Part shown: piece by piece, positions 24,975 to 34,486 of the stretch | How positions within the stretch are numbered: position 1 is the first letter of the stretch | Layout: each line of letters begins with the position of its first letter | Position numbers and translations under genes: made by a program | The notes under the pieces: generated by a model | Told to the model about the DNA's origin: nothing | Database searches by the model: none | Seen by the model: the letters and a program-made list of their open reading frames with translations, nothing else | Assembly: GCA_965247705.1 (NCBI GenBank) | Contig: CBDFHV010000080.1 | Span: 1 to 64,000, forward strand | From: CBDFHV01 sp965247705 | Lineage (GTDB): Bacteria > Pseudomonadota > Alphaproteobacteria > Rhodospirillales > CAMCUA01 | DNA length: 64,000 nt | Direction: 5' to 3'

Positions 24975-25988
24975 TCAGCCTCCCGCCACCGCCCGTTCCA
25001 AAGCCTCGATCACCGGCTCGACGGGGATGCGGGTCATTTCCCGGCCGCCGAAGTCGGTGGCGCGAAGAACGGTGAGGCGGTCGGTGAGGGGGCGAAATTT
25101 CTCCGCCACCGTGGGCCCGTAGAGGGCCACCAGGGGTGCCCCGCCGACGGCCATCAGGTGCGCAGGCCCGGCGTCGTTGGCGAGGCCCACCCGCAGCCGC
25201 CCGGCCAGGGCCATGGTGAGGAAGGGCGAGCCACGACGGTCTTCTGGCACCGACGGGTCCTGCAAGGGAAAGCGAGCCTCGGGCACCGCCGCCGCCAGGT
25301 CGCCCCGCCAGTCCACCTCGGACGGGCCCAACAGGAACACGGGCACCCGGTTCCGCGCCACCTGGGCGCGGGCGACGGCAACGAAGCGTTCCCGCGGCCA
25401 GCACTTGGGCAGGCCTCCCGCACCCGGCGCCACGCCCACGTAGTTGGTGCCTTCGGGTAACAGGCGGGCGGCCAGGACCCTGTCGTCGTCCGCAATGTCG
25501 AGGGTTAGTCGCCGGGGCGCGGCGACGGGCGTACCGGTGGCCAGTTCCAGCAGGTCCAGCATCTGGCGCAGCATGGCGCGGGGGTAGCGATAGCCCGCGG
25601 GCGGTCGACGGTCCGACAGCAGGAAACGGGCCGCCGGCGACACAAAGGCCCGGTGACCGATCCGCTTCAGGGACAGGGTCGTCCAGACGATGCGCTGGGT
25701 ATCGAGGATCAGGTCGAAACCCCGCCCGGGCAGGGGCCGGCGCAGAAGTTCGGACGGACGCTTGCCGACGCCGCCGTTCTCGATCACCTCGTCCAGCAGG
25801 CCCTCGACCAGGGGCGCCATGATCCCGGCATAGACGCTGGTCTCCTTGCCGGCGAGCCAGGTGATTCGGGCCGCCGGATAGGCCTGGCGCAGGGCCCGCA
25901 CGAAGGGCAGCTTGAGCAGTGAATCGCCCAGCCGGTCCAGCCCCACATGGACCAGTACACTTTGGGCCGCGATTCCGTTCGACGACAT
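24975..25988 (-). CDS. Glycosyltransferase family 9 (heptosyltransferase-like)
   Basis: 337 residues. GT9 layout: N-terminal HVGLDRLGDSLLKLPFVRALRQAYP, as in ADP-heptose LPS heptosyltransferases, a central VGVAPGAGGLPKCWP, and the C-terminal acceptor/donor stretch GLANDAGPAHLMAVGGAPLVALYGPT (about 274-299). A cytoplasmic enzyme adding a sugar to lipopolysaccharide core is the family expectation. It stands alone here, away from the waaA/lpxK cluster, so the exact acceptor is unknown. Confidence 0.85.
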   Translation of the reverse strand: MSSNGIAAQSVLVHVGLDRLGDSLLKLPFVRALRQAYPAARITWLAGKETSVYAGIMAPLVEGLLDEVIENGGVGKRPSELLRRPLPGRGFDLILDTQRIVWTTLSLKRIGHRAFVSPAARFLLSDRRPPAGYRYPRAMLRQMLDLLELATGTPVAAPRRLTLDIADDDRVLAARLLPEGTNYVGVAPGAGGLPKCWPRERFVAVARAQVARNRVPVFLLGPSEVDWRGDLAAAVPEARFPLQDPSVPEDRRGSPFLTMALAGRLRVGLANDAGPAHLMAVGGAPLVALYGPTVAEKFRPLTDRLTVLRATDFGGREMTRIPVEPVIEALERAVAGG

Positions 25989-26075
25989 TTTTCCTCTTGC
26001 TCAACCCCTTGGGACCCGCTTTATGAAGGCGAACCACGCCGGGGTCGAGCGTTTCCGGCCCCGCGAATGCCCCCT

Positions 26076-27722
26076 ATGACCATCATTCACGGACTGCGAT
26101 TCGACAACCTGCGGGGCGACATCCACGGCGGCCTGACGGCGGCCGTGGTCGCCCTGCCCCTGGCGCTCGCCTTCGGCGTAGCCTCCGGCGCCGGGCCCAT
26201 GGCGGGCCTCTACGGGGCCATCTTCGTCGGCTTCTTCGCCGCCCTCTTCGGCGGCACACCATCGCAGATCTCCGGCCCTACCGGCCCGATGACCGTGGTC
26301 ATGGCGGTAATCATTACCCGCTACGCCCACGAACCGGCGTTGGCCTTCACGGTGGTGCTCATGGGCGGGGCGTTCCAGATCCTGTTCGGCGCCCTCAGGC
26401 TCGGCCGCTACATTGGCCTGGTGCCGTTTCCGGTCGTGTCGGGCTTCATGAGCGGCATCGGCTGCATCATCATGATCCTGCAGATCGCCCCCTTGCTCGG
26501 CCAGGCGGCGCCCCCCGGCGGGACCATGGCGGTGATCGTCGCCGTGCCCGAAATCCTGGCCGGGACCCAATGGCGGGCGGCGGGGGTAGGATTGCTGTCC
26601 CTGGCCATCGTCGTCTTCATGCCGACCCGCTTGAATCGGATTCTGCCCTCGCCCCTGGTGGCCTTGATCGCCGGCACCGCGGTGGTGTGGCTGGTGCTTC
26701 CCGAGGTGCCGGTGCTGGGCACCATTCCCACCGGGCTTCCGGACCCGCGCCTCCCCACCCTGTCCTGGGCGCTGGCCACCGACATGCTGGGCTCCGCCCT
26801 GATACTGGCCCTGTTGGGCGCCATCGACAGCCTGCTGACCTCGCTGGTGGCCGACAGCATCACCCGCACCCATCACCAATCGGATCGGGAACTGATCGGC
26901 CAAGGCATCGGCAACATGGTGGCCGGGCTGTTCGGCGCCATTCCGGGGGCCGGCGCCACCATGCGGACCGTGGTCAACGTGCGCGCCGGCGGTCGCACCC
27001 CGATCGCCGGCATGTTGCACGCCCTGGTGCTGCTGAGCATCGTTCTCGGCCTGGGGCCCCTGGCCGCGCACATCCCCCACGCGGTGCTGGCCGGCATCCT
27101 GTTCAAGGTCGGCGTCGACATCATCGATTGGGGCTACCTGCGCCGGGTCCCCGAGGCGCCCCGGGCCGGGGTCATCCTGATGCTGGTGGTGCTGGGTTTG
27201 ACGGTCTTCGTCGACCTGATCGTCGCCGTGGCGGTGGGCACCGTCGCCGCCAGCCTGCTGTTCGTAAAGCGCATGTCGGATCTGCAGCTGGAAAGCATCC
27301 GCGCCGCCGACGGCACCACCGGCACGGTGCCCATGAGCGAGGCGGAACGGGCCCTGGTGGAGGGCCACGCCGGGTCGATCCTGCTCTACCATTTCGAAGG
27401 GCCGCTGAGCTTCGGCGCCGCCAAGGGCATGAGCCAGCGCCTCGCCGTGCGCGGCGCCTACCGGGTCCTGGTCCTCGACCTCTCGGACGTCACCTGGGTC
27501 GACACCAGCGCGTCGCTGGCGGTGGAGGAAAGCATCGCCGCCGCCCACGAGCAGGGGATTGCTGTGTTCGTGGCCGGCCTGCGGGCGCCGGTCCGCCTGA
27601 CCATGGAACGACTGAAGATTTTGCGCGAGTTGCCGGTCGGTCATGACTGCATCACCCGGTTGGACGCCCTGAAGGCGGCGGCGAGCCTGCTCGACCGGGC
27701 AAAGGCGGAAGACAATGGCTGA
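26076..27722 (+). CDS. SulP family anion transporter (sulfate/bicarbonate type) with STAS domain
   Basis: 548 residues. About ten to twelve hydrophobic segments (residues 15-400) with the SulP signature region (GLYGAIFVGFFAALFGGTPSQISGPTGPM-like start near 48) and a C-terminal STAS domain (about 425-535; FEGPLSFGA, DLSDVTWVDTSA). Inner-membrane symporter or exchanger of sulfate, bicarbonate or other anions. The start is uncertain between 26067 and 26076. Its end overlaps a macro-domain gene by 8 bp, an unusual partner. Confidence 0.88.
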   Translation: MTIIHGLRFDNLRGDIHGGLTAAVVALPLALAFGVASGAGPMAGLYGAIFVGFFAALFGGTPSQISGPTGPMTVVMAVIITRYAHEPALAFTVVLMGGAFQILFGALRLGRYIGLVPFPVVSGFMSGIGCIIMILQIAPLLGQAAPPGGTMAVIVAVPEILAGTQWRAAGVGLLSLAIVVFMPTRLNRILPSPLVALIAGTAVVWLVLPEVPVLGTIPTGLPDPRLPTLSWALATDMLGSALILALLGAIDSLLTSLVADSITRTHHQSDRELIGQGIGNMVAGLFGAIPGAGATMRTVVNVRAGGRTPIAGMLHALVLLSIVLGLGPLAAHIPHAVLAGILFKVGVDIIDWGYLRRVPEAPRAGVILMLVVLGLTVFVDLIVAVAVGTVAASLLFVKRMSDLQLESIRAADGTTGTVPMSEAERALVEGHAGSILLYHFEGPLSFGAAKGMSQRLAVRGAYRVLVLDLSDVTWVDTSASLAVEESIAAAHEQGIAVFVAGLRAPVRLTMERLKILRELPVGHDCITRLDALKAAASLLDRAKAEDNG

Positions 27723-28239
27723 CACGGAAGGCCGCATGGCCGTGGTCGAAGGCGACATCACCCGCTTGGACGTCGATGCCATCGTCAACGCCGCCAACGA
27801 ATCGCTGTTGGGCGGCGGTGGCGTGGACGGGGCGATCCACCGGGCCGCCGGGCCGGGGCTTATGGCCGAGTGCCGAACCCTCGGCGGCTGCCCCACGGGC
27901 GAGGCGAAAATCACCGCCGGCTACAACCTCTCCGCCCGTCACGTGATCCATACGGTCGGACCCGTCTGGCACGGCGGCGAGCGAGGCGAAAACGACCTGC
28001 TGGCGTCCTGCTATCGCCGGTCCCTGGAACTGGCAGCGGCTGGCGGGCTGTCGTCCGTGGCTTTCCCGGCCATTTCCACCGGCGTCTACGGCTTTCCCGC
28101 CCCGCGAGCGGCGCGCATCGCCGTCGCCACGGTGGCGGCGGTCCTGGCCCGGGAACCGGACATCGGGCGCGTCGTCTTCTGTTGCTTCGGCCGCCAATCG
28201 GCGGCCCTTCACCGCGACGCCTTGGCTGCCCTCGACTGA
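27715..28239 (+). CDS. Macro-domain protein, O-acetyl-ADP-ribose deacetylase type
   Basis: 174 residues, single MacroD-type domain. ADP-ribose contacts are visible as VEGDITRLDVDAIVNAANESLLGGGGVDGAIH (10-41, cited in parts: GDIT, NAAN, GGGGVDGAIH) and FPAISTGVYGFP at about 121-132. Expected to hydrolyse O-acetyl-ADP-ribose or mono-ADP-ribosyl esters in the cytoplasm. It starts inside the SulP gene (8-bp overlap), so it is co-translated. About 165 bp without a gene separate it from the convergent higBA pair. Confidence 0.92.
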   Translation: MADTEGRMAVVEGDITRLDVDAIVNAANESLLGGGGVDGAIHRAAGPGLMAECRTLGGCPTGEAKITAGYNLSARHVIHTVGPVWHGGERGENDLLASCYRRSLELAAAGGLSSVAFPAISTGVYGFPAPRAARIAVATVAAVLAREPDIGRVVFCCFGRQSAALHRDALAALD

Positions 28240-28404
28240 CGCCAATCCCGCCGGAGCGCACCCCCGCACTCCCAGATCATTATGTATTGGGACATGGCCC
28301 CCAATCTCAGGATTGCAGTCCACGGGATTGTGTCACCGCATTCACCCTTCAGACCGGTGCGCTACTGCTACAACAGAACCTATAGCGCCAGAGCCACCGA
28401 AGGC

Positions 28405-28728
28405 CTAAGCAAGGCTGTCCTGCTCGGGCTTCAGCGTCTCGGCCGCTTCGATCCGCTTGAGGCCTTTGGTGATCTCGCCGGCCCGCGCGCGCACCCGGGC
28501 GGCGTCATAAGCCGCCTGCATGCGCAGCCAGGTGTCGGCGGTCGAGCCGATCACGGTTTTCAGGCGCAAGGCCATCTCAGGCGATATGGCGCTGTCACCG
28601 TTGATCACCCGGTAGAGCTGCTGGCGGGTCACGCCGAGCGCTTCGGCGGCCTTGGCGGTGCTCAGCCCGAGATGGTCGAACTCTTCCTTGATGCCGCGTC
28701 CGGGATGGGGCGGGTTGTGCATGGGCAT
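28405..28728 (-). CDS. higA: HigA-family antitoxin
   Basis: 107 residues with an XRE-type HTH (LSTAKAAEALGVTRQQLYRVINGDSAIS, parts at about 22-48) and the C-terminal helix set typical of HigA/VapI antitoxins. It follows the toxin gene by 12 bp in the toxin-first order characteristic of higBA. It would neutralise HigB and repress the operon through the palindrome at 29039-29050. Confidence 0.9.
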   Translation of the reverse strand: MPMHNPPHPGRGIKEEFDHLGLSTAKAAEALGVTRQQLYRVINGDSAISPEMALRLKTVIGSTADTWLRMQAAYDAARVRARAGEITKGLKRIEAAETLKPEQDSLA

Positions 28729-28740
28729 CGTTGCTGCTCC

Positions 28741-29019
28741 TCAATTGTAGTCCACCAAATCGACATCGAACGCATTGCCGCCCTCGAACCGGAAGGTTAT
28801 CCGCCAGTTGGCGCGCACCGTCACGGCCCATTGCCCTTTGCGGTCCCCTTTGAGTTGATGGAGCCGGTAGGAGGCCACATTCATGCCCTCGATCGTTTGG
28901 GAGGCATCCAGGCGGGCCAGAATGTCTTCAAGCCGCGTCACGTAGTCCGGATTGAGGCCTCTTCGGTTACCGCTCTCGTAAAGCCTCTGCAAATTCTTGT
29001 GACGAATAGATTTGAACAT
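28741..29019 (-). CDS. higB: HigB-family toxin (RelE-like mRNA interferase)
   Basis: 92 residues, HigB/plasmid maintenance toxin type: begins MFKSIRHKNLQRLYESG, then SYRLHQLKGDRKGQWAVTVRANWRITFRFE-like core (about 52-81) with the basic residues and Trp used in ribosome-dependent mRNA cleavage, ending DVDLVDYN-type. ATG at 29019 chosen over a TTG one codon earlier. The leader is very short, about 10 bases after the -10 box, so start and transcription start nearly coincide. Confidence 0.9.
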   Translation of the reverse strand: MFKSIRHKNLQRLYESGNRRGLNPDYVTRLEDILARLDASQTIEGMNVASYRLHQLKGDRKGQWAVTVRANWRITFRFEGGNAFDVDLVDYN

Positions 29020-29029
29020 CAATCAACGC

Positions 29030-29058
29030 ATTGTAACATGTCAATTGACAGGTGTTAA
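29030..29058 (-). promoter_or_regulatory. higBA promoter with operator palindrome in the spacer
   Basis: Reading on the minus strand: -35 TTAACA (29058-29053), 17-bp spacer, -10 TACAAT (29035-29030). The spacer contains the perfect 12-bp palindrome TGTCAATTGACA (29039-29050), well placed for HigA to block RNA polymerase. Confidence 0.7.
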
Positions 29059-29074
29059 TTTTCCCGCTCACGCC

Positions 29075-32000
29075 CTACTCCGCCCCATACCCCCCACCCC
29101 CCGGGGTCTCGATCACAAACACGTCGCCGACCCCCATTTCCGTCTGATCCGTGGCGGTCAACACCTCCACCGTGCCGTCGACCCGCTCCAAGCGGTTGAT
29201 CCCCGGCCACCCCGCCTCGCCGCCTTCAAGCCCGTAGGGCGGGACGCGACGGCGGTTCGACAGGATCGCCGCCGTCATAGGCTGCAAAAAACGGACGCGG
29301 CGGACGACGCCGTTGCCGCCGCGCCATTTGCCGGCGCCGCCGCTGCCGCGGCGGATGGCGAAGGATTCGAGGATGACCGGGAAGCGCCATTCCAGGACCT
29401 CCGGGTCGGTGAGCCGCGAGTTGGTCATGTGGGTGTGGACGGCGTCGGTGCCGGCGTAGCCCGGTCCGGCGCCGGAACCGCCGCAGATGGTCTCGTAGTA
29501 CTGGTATTGGTCGTTGCCGAAGGTGAAGTTGTTCATGGTGCCTTGGGCGGCGGCCTGGACACCCAGCGCCCCATAGAGGGTGTCGGTGACCACTTGCGAG
29601 GTTTCCACGTTGCCGGCGACCACGGCGGCCGGATAGGCGGGGCGCAGCATGCAGCCGTCGGGCACCCGGATGTCCAGTGGCTTCAGGCAGCCGGCGTTGA
29701 GCGGGATGTCGGCGTCGACCAGGGTGCGGAACACGTAGAGCACCGCCGCCCGGCAGACGGGGAAGGGGGCGTTGAAGTTGGTCGGCTGCTGGGGCGAGGT
29801 GCCGGCGAAATCCAGGGTGCCGGTGCGCCCCGCCCGGTCGATACTGACCGCGACGCGGATCAGGGACCCGTCGTCCAGCGCGCATTCGAAGTCGCCGTCC
29901 TCCAGCACGTCGATGACCCGGCGCACGGATTCCTCGGCGTTGTCCTGGACGTGGCCCATGTAGGCCTGGACCACGTCGAGGCTGAAATGCTCGACCATGT
30001 GGCGAAGCTCGTGGACGCCCTTTTCGTTGGCCGCGATCTGGGCCTTGAGGTCGGCCACGTTCTGGGTCGGGTTGCGGGCCGGCCACGGGCCGGAGGCAGC
30101 TTGGCCAGCAGGTCCGCCTCCAGGAATTCGCCCGCCCGCACCAGATAGTCGTTGTCGAAGAGGATCCCTTCTTCTTCCACCACCGTGCTGTCGGGAGGCA
30201 TGGAGCCCGGGGTGATGCCGCCGATATCGGCGTGATGGCCCCGCGAGGCGACCCAGAAGAGCCGCGTCCGCCCGTCTTCGCCGAAGACCGGGGTAACCAC
30301 GGTCACGTCCGGCAGGTGGGTGCCGCCGTTGTAGGGCGCGTTGACCAGGCACACGTCGCCGGGCCCCATCTCGGCGCCCCGCTCGCGGATCACCGATTGG
30401 ACGCTCTCGCCCATGGAGCCCAGGTGCACGGGCATGTGGGGCGCGTTGGCCACCAGGTCGCCTTCGCCATTGAACAGGGCGCAGGAAAAATCCAGCCGCT
30501 CCTTGATGTTCACCGAATAGGCGGTGTTGGCCAAGGTCGCCCCCATCTGTTCGGCGATGGACATGAAGAGGTTGTTGAACACCTCCAGCATCACCGGGTC
30601 GGCGTGGGTGCCGATGGCGTGCCGGGACGGCCGCGGCACCACCCGGGTCAGGATCAAGTGCGCCCGGCGATTGACCTCGGCCCGCCAGCCGGGCTCGACA
30701 GCGGTGGTGGCGGTGGCCTCGGCGATGATCGCCGGGCCGTCCACCCCGTCGCCGGGCAACAGGGCCTCGCGCCGGTAGACGGGGGTTTCGTGAACCTCGC
30801 CCCCCGACACCATGTCGACCGTGCCCAGGGGGCGGATGTCGACGGCGCCGGGCACCGGCGCCACCTCCGGATCCTCGGCCACGTCGGTGGCGCCGACACC
30901 TTCCACGGACACCGCCTCGACCACCAGGACGCGGCCGGGAATGACGAAGCCGAATTGCTGGCGGTGGGCGTCCTCGAACCGCCCGACGATCCGCGCCCGG
31001 TCGCCGAAGGCCACCACCAATGGCGTATCCGTGCCTTCGTAGCGGACGTGGACCCGGCGATGCACGGTGACCCGCTCGGCGCCGATCCCCTGGGCCCGCA
31101 GCTCGTCGCGCACATTTTTCTCGAGGGGGTCGAGGGTATTGGTAAGCTCGCCCGTGACGCCCGCTTCCAGGCGGCGCTCGACGGTGCGTTCGCGCATCGC
31201 CCGCACGTCGGCCAGGCCCATGCCGTAGGCCGACAGCACGCCCGCGTGGGGGTGGATCAGGACCCGGCTCATGCCGAGAGAATCGGCCACCAGGCAGGCG
31301 TGCTGGCCGCCGGCGCCGCCGAAACAGTTGAGCGTATACTCGGTGACGTCGTAGCCCCGCTGGACGGAGATCTGCTTGATCGCGTTGGCCATGTTTTCGA
31401 CGGCGATCATCAGGAAGCCCTCGGCGACGGCCTCGGGCGCGCGCGCGTCCCCGGATTCGGCGCGGATGCGCTCGGCCAGCTCGGCAAACCGTTGCCACAC
31501 GATATCCGCGTCCAGGGGCTCGTCGCCGGAGGGACCGAACACGCTGGGGAAGAAGTGGGGCTGGATCTTGCCCAGCATGACGTTGCAGTCGGTGACGCAA
31601 AGGGGACCACCGCGGCGGTAACACGCCGGACCGGGATTGGCGGCGGCGGAATCCGGCCCCACTTGGTAGCGGCCGCCGTCGAAATGGAGGATCGAGCCGC
31701 CGCCGGCGGCCACCGTATGGATGCGCATCATCGGCGCCCGCATGCGCACCCCGGCGACGTGGCTTTCGAAGGTGCGCTCGAAAGTGCCGTCGAAGTGGGA
31801 GACGTCCGTCGACGTGCCGCCCATGTCGAAGCCGATGACCTTGTCGTAGCCGGCCATGCGGGCGGTTTCGGCCATGCCGACCACGCCGCCGGCCGGCCCC
31901 GACAGGATGCTGTCCTTGCCCTGGAACAGGTGGGCGTCGGTCAGGCCGCCGTTGGATTGCATGAACATCAGGCGGGTATCGCCAAGCTCGGCCGCCACCC

Positions 32001-32685
32001 GGTCCACGTAGCGGCGCAGGATCGGCGACAGGTAAGCGTCGACGACGGTGGTGTCGCCCCGGGAGACCAGCTTCATCAGGGGGCTGACCCGATGCGACAC
32101 GGATACCTGGGTAAACCCCACCTCCCGCGCCACATCGGCCACCAGACGCTCGTGGGCCGGGTGGCGGTCCGCATGCATGAAGACGATGGCCGCCGAGCGG
32201 ACGCCGCTTTCGTAGACGGGGATCAGGGAGGCGCGCACCGCCTCCGGGTCCGGCGTCGCCACTACCTCGCCATCAGGTCCGATCCGTTCCGCCACCTCGA
32301 CCACGTGGCTGTAAAGCACATCGGGCAGCACGATCCGGCGGACGAACAGGTGGGGCCGGTTCTGATAACCGATGCGCAGCCCATCGGCGAAGCCGCGGGT
32401 GATCACCAGGACAACCGGCTCGCCCTTGCGCTCCAGGAGCGCGTTGGTGGCCACCGTGGTGCCCATCTTGACCACGTCGATGCGATCGGCGTCGATGGGC
32501 GCATCCGCATCAATGCCCAACGTATCCCGGATGCCCTGCAGCGCCGCGTCTTCATAGCGGCCCGGGGCTTCCGACAGCAGTTTGCGGGTATGCACGGCGC
32601 CATCGGGCGCCCGGGCCACCACGTCGGTGAAGGTGCCGCCCCGGTCGATCCAGAACGACCAGGCGCCGCCGGGGTTTTCGTTCAC
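29075..32685 (-). pseudogene. Fused hydantoinase/5-oxoprolinase (HyuA-HyuB) gene with one frameshift
   Basis: The whole span codes for about 1203 residues, the size of fused ATP-dependent 5-oxoprolinase-type enzymes. The first frame (32685 down to about 30100) has the HyuA half (FWIDRGGTFTDVV, GFDMGGTSTDVS, TVAAGGGSILHF) and the beginning of HyuB (NAPYNGGTHLPD, GHHADIGGITPGSM). The rest (ARNPTQNVADLKAQIAANEKG onward to ETPGGGGYG) is in another frame. The join lies near 30095-30110, and the length fits loss of a single base. Either a real inactivating mutation or a sequence error; all else looks conserved. Confidence 0.85.
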
Positions 32686-32863
32686 GCTGGTCCTCCCTCC
32701 TCAAACCATTCCCCGGCGCTACAGTAGACGACCGGCGATGTCGGGACTACGGTACGCACTGGCCCGTCCAGCTATCTTTCCCGCGCATGTCTCAGCGCCG
32801 CAAGTCGAATGATCCGCCCGTTCTCCCGCCGCCGGCAGGGGCCGAACAAGGGGCCGGCGTCTG

Positions 32864-33289
32864 GTGGTGAAGCGTGCCTTCCGCGATGCCGTGTGGCGCC
32901 ACTTCGCCACCTGGTGCCAGGCCCGGGGCTTGCGGCCCCTGCCGGCCCATCCGTGGACCGTCGCCGCCTATGCCCGTTCCTGTGAACGCCGTCATCCGGC
33001 GGCAACAATCGCCAAGCGGGTGCGGGCGATCGCCCGGGTGCACCTGCTACAGTGCGAGACGTCGCCGGATCGTCACCCGATGGTGACCCGCACCCTTCGT
33101 GTCATCGAGGCACGGAAACGCCGCCGTCACCTGGGCGCCGCGCTTTTCAACGCCGACGACTTCATGTCCGAGGACGCGGCGCCAACCGTCAAGAAAGAGA
33201 GAATCTCCGGGGAGCCGTCGGGCGCCGGTGGCCGCCACGCGCTGCGCCATGAGCCACGCCTGGTGAGCCGTCGCCCGCGGTCCGACTGA
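32864..33289 (+). CDS. Hypothetical protein with integrase core-binding (SAM-like) resemblance
   Basis: 141 residues from GTG 32864; an in-frame stop about 55 bp upstream limits the start. The first 85 residues, with RHFATWCQARGLRPLPAHPWTVAAYA and an Ala/Arg-rich helix set ending RTLRVIEARKRRR, resemble the N-terminal SAM-like DNA-binding domain of tyrosine recombinases. No catalytic domain follows; the tail is low-complexity and charged. It may be a stand-alone DNA-binding protein or a recombinase remnant. Confidence 0.45.
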   Translation: MVKRAFRDAVWRHFATWCQARGLRPLPAHPWTVAAYARSCERRHPAATIAKRVRAIARVHLLQCETSPDRHPMVTRTLRVIEARKRRRHLGAALFNADDFMSEDAAPTVKKERISGEPSGAGGRHALRHEPRLVSRRPRSD

Positions 33290-33316
33290 GCGGCCATCCG
33301 TTCGGCGGGGACAAAG

Positions 33317-34462
33317 TCAGCGCACCTCGACGGAGAGGGACGCGGCATAGCGGGGGGAGCCGATCGAATCACCCTGCCGAGTGAGGACGATCTGTCCGCG
33401 ATAGGTGCCCACGGGCCAGCCTTGGGACGGTCGTTTGCGGCCGCCGTAGATAAAGCGGCGAGCCTGGCTTTTCGGTATGTTGCTGCGGATTTTCTTGAGG
33501 ATCTTGCTATCGGGACCGGTGATGGTGAACGTGACCTTGTCGCCGGACTGGACGCCGAAGATGTCGGCCCACAGGACCAGGGCCGGCGCGTCGCGGGAAA
33601 GGGTCGATGGGTGGTGACCGCCGGCCCGGATGTCCGCGTATTTCGGCGGCCGGTCGGCGAAGCCCGTGTTGTAGATCATGGTCGGGGCATAGGAAACGTG
33701 CGCAAGCACCTTTTGCCGCCACAAGGGATGGGGTCCGACCCCGCAGAAGGCTTTGCGGTCGGTGCCGGCGAAGGGATCGACGATGGTACCGTCCCGGGTG
33801 ACCTGAAGGTGGATGTGGGGGAACTCTGTGCGGCCCGACAGGCCCACCATGCCAATGGTCTCGCCAGCCGCCACCCGTTGCTGGGACTTGACCCGAACGC
33901 TGTCCTTACGCATGTGGCAGTATTGGCTGCGCCAGCCGTTTCCATGGTTGACCAGGACCCCGTTGCCGCATTCGCGGCCCCTGACGGCCGCGGCCCCCGT
34001 TTCACGGATGCTGACGTCCGCTACCCCTTCGCGGACTCGCTCCACCGTGCCGGCGGCAACGGCCAACACCGGTATTCCGGACTCCATGACCGCGAGATCC
34101 CGCACCGCGAAATCGGTGCCCTTGTGTCCATCGTAGGTAAGGCGGCCGCAGGCGTAGTCGCGCGCCTCGGGACCGGCGTCCATGTCCACGTAGTTGGCGA
34201 TCCAGCAATCGACCCCGGGTGTGCAGCGAATCGGCAAGCCGAGACTAAATTCCGACGGCACGGAAGTATCCGCGGCGGCCGATATGTCTATGTGCGGACG
34301 GTCCGGGGGTTCGGGCAAGGCACGGGCCGGCGGCGGCGAGGCATCGTTGATCGAGGCTGCCACCGGGATCGGGGATTCGCCCCTGATCTCGGTGAAATAC
34401 AGGTGTACGGCGCCTATCCCCAAGGCGCCGAGCACCGCGATGACAATGAAATCCCGTCGCAT
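33317..34462 (-). CDS. M23-family (LytM) peptidase, membrane-anchored
   Basis: 381 residues. N-terminal membrane anchor or signal (about 5-25), then a Pro-rich linker. The LytM zinc peptidase domain has His113/Asp117 (GHKGTDF), His183 (YCHM) and His216/His218 (HIHL), so the metal ligands and catalytic His are in place. The C-terminal 120 residues form an extra, possibly beta-rich domain. Expected to cut peptidoglycan cross-bridges in the periplasm. It lies just right of the integrase-like gene (convergent), and an IS5 copy begins 25 bp before its start codon, which may affect its promoter. Confidence 0.88.
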   Translation of the reverse strand: MRRDFIVIAVLGALGIGAVHLYFTEIRGESPIPVAASINDASPPPARALPEPPDRPHIDISAAADTSVPSEFSLGLPIRCTPGVDCWIANYVDMDAGPEARDYACGRLTYDGHKGTDFAVRDLAVMESGIPVLAVAAGTVERVREGVADVSIRETGAAAVRGRECGNGVLVNHGNGWRSQYCHMRKDSVRVKSQQRVAAGETIGMVGLSGRTEFPHIHLQVTRDGTIVDPFAGTDRKAFCGVGPHPLWRQKVLAHVSYAPTMIYNTGFADRPPKYADIRAGGHHPSTLSRDAPALVLWADIFGVQSGDKVTFTITGPDSKILKKIRSNIPKSQARRFIYGGRKRPSQGWPVGTYRGQIVLTRQGDSIGSPRYAASLSVEVR

Positions 34463-34486
34463 CGAGAACTAGTACAGTGATTCCTA

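Noticed and set aside
26001..27914. 637-codon reverse frame opposite the SulP gene
   Set aside because: His/Gln/Gly-rich translation with no domain; the SulP and macro genes explain the region.
30232..32727. 831-codon forward frame opposite the fused Hyu gene
   Set aside because: Antisense shadow; the reverse strand carries clear HyuA/HyuB motifs.
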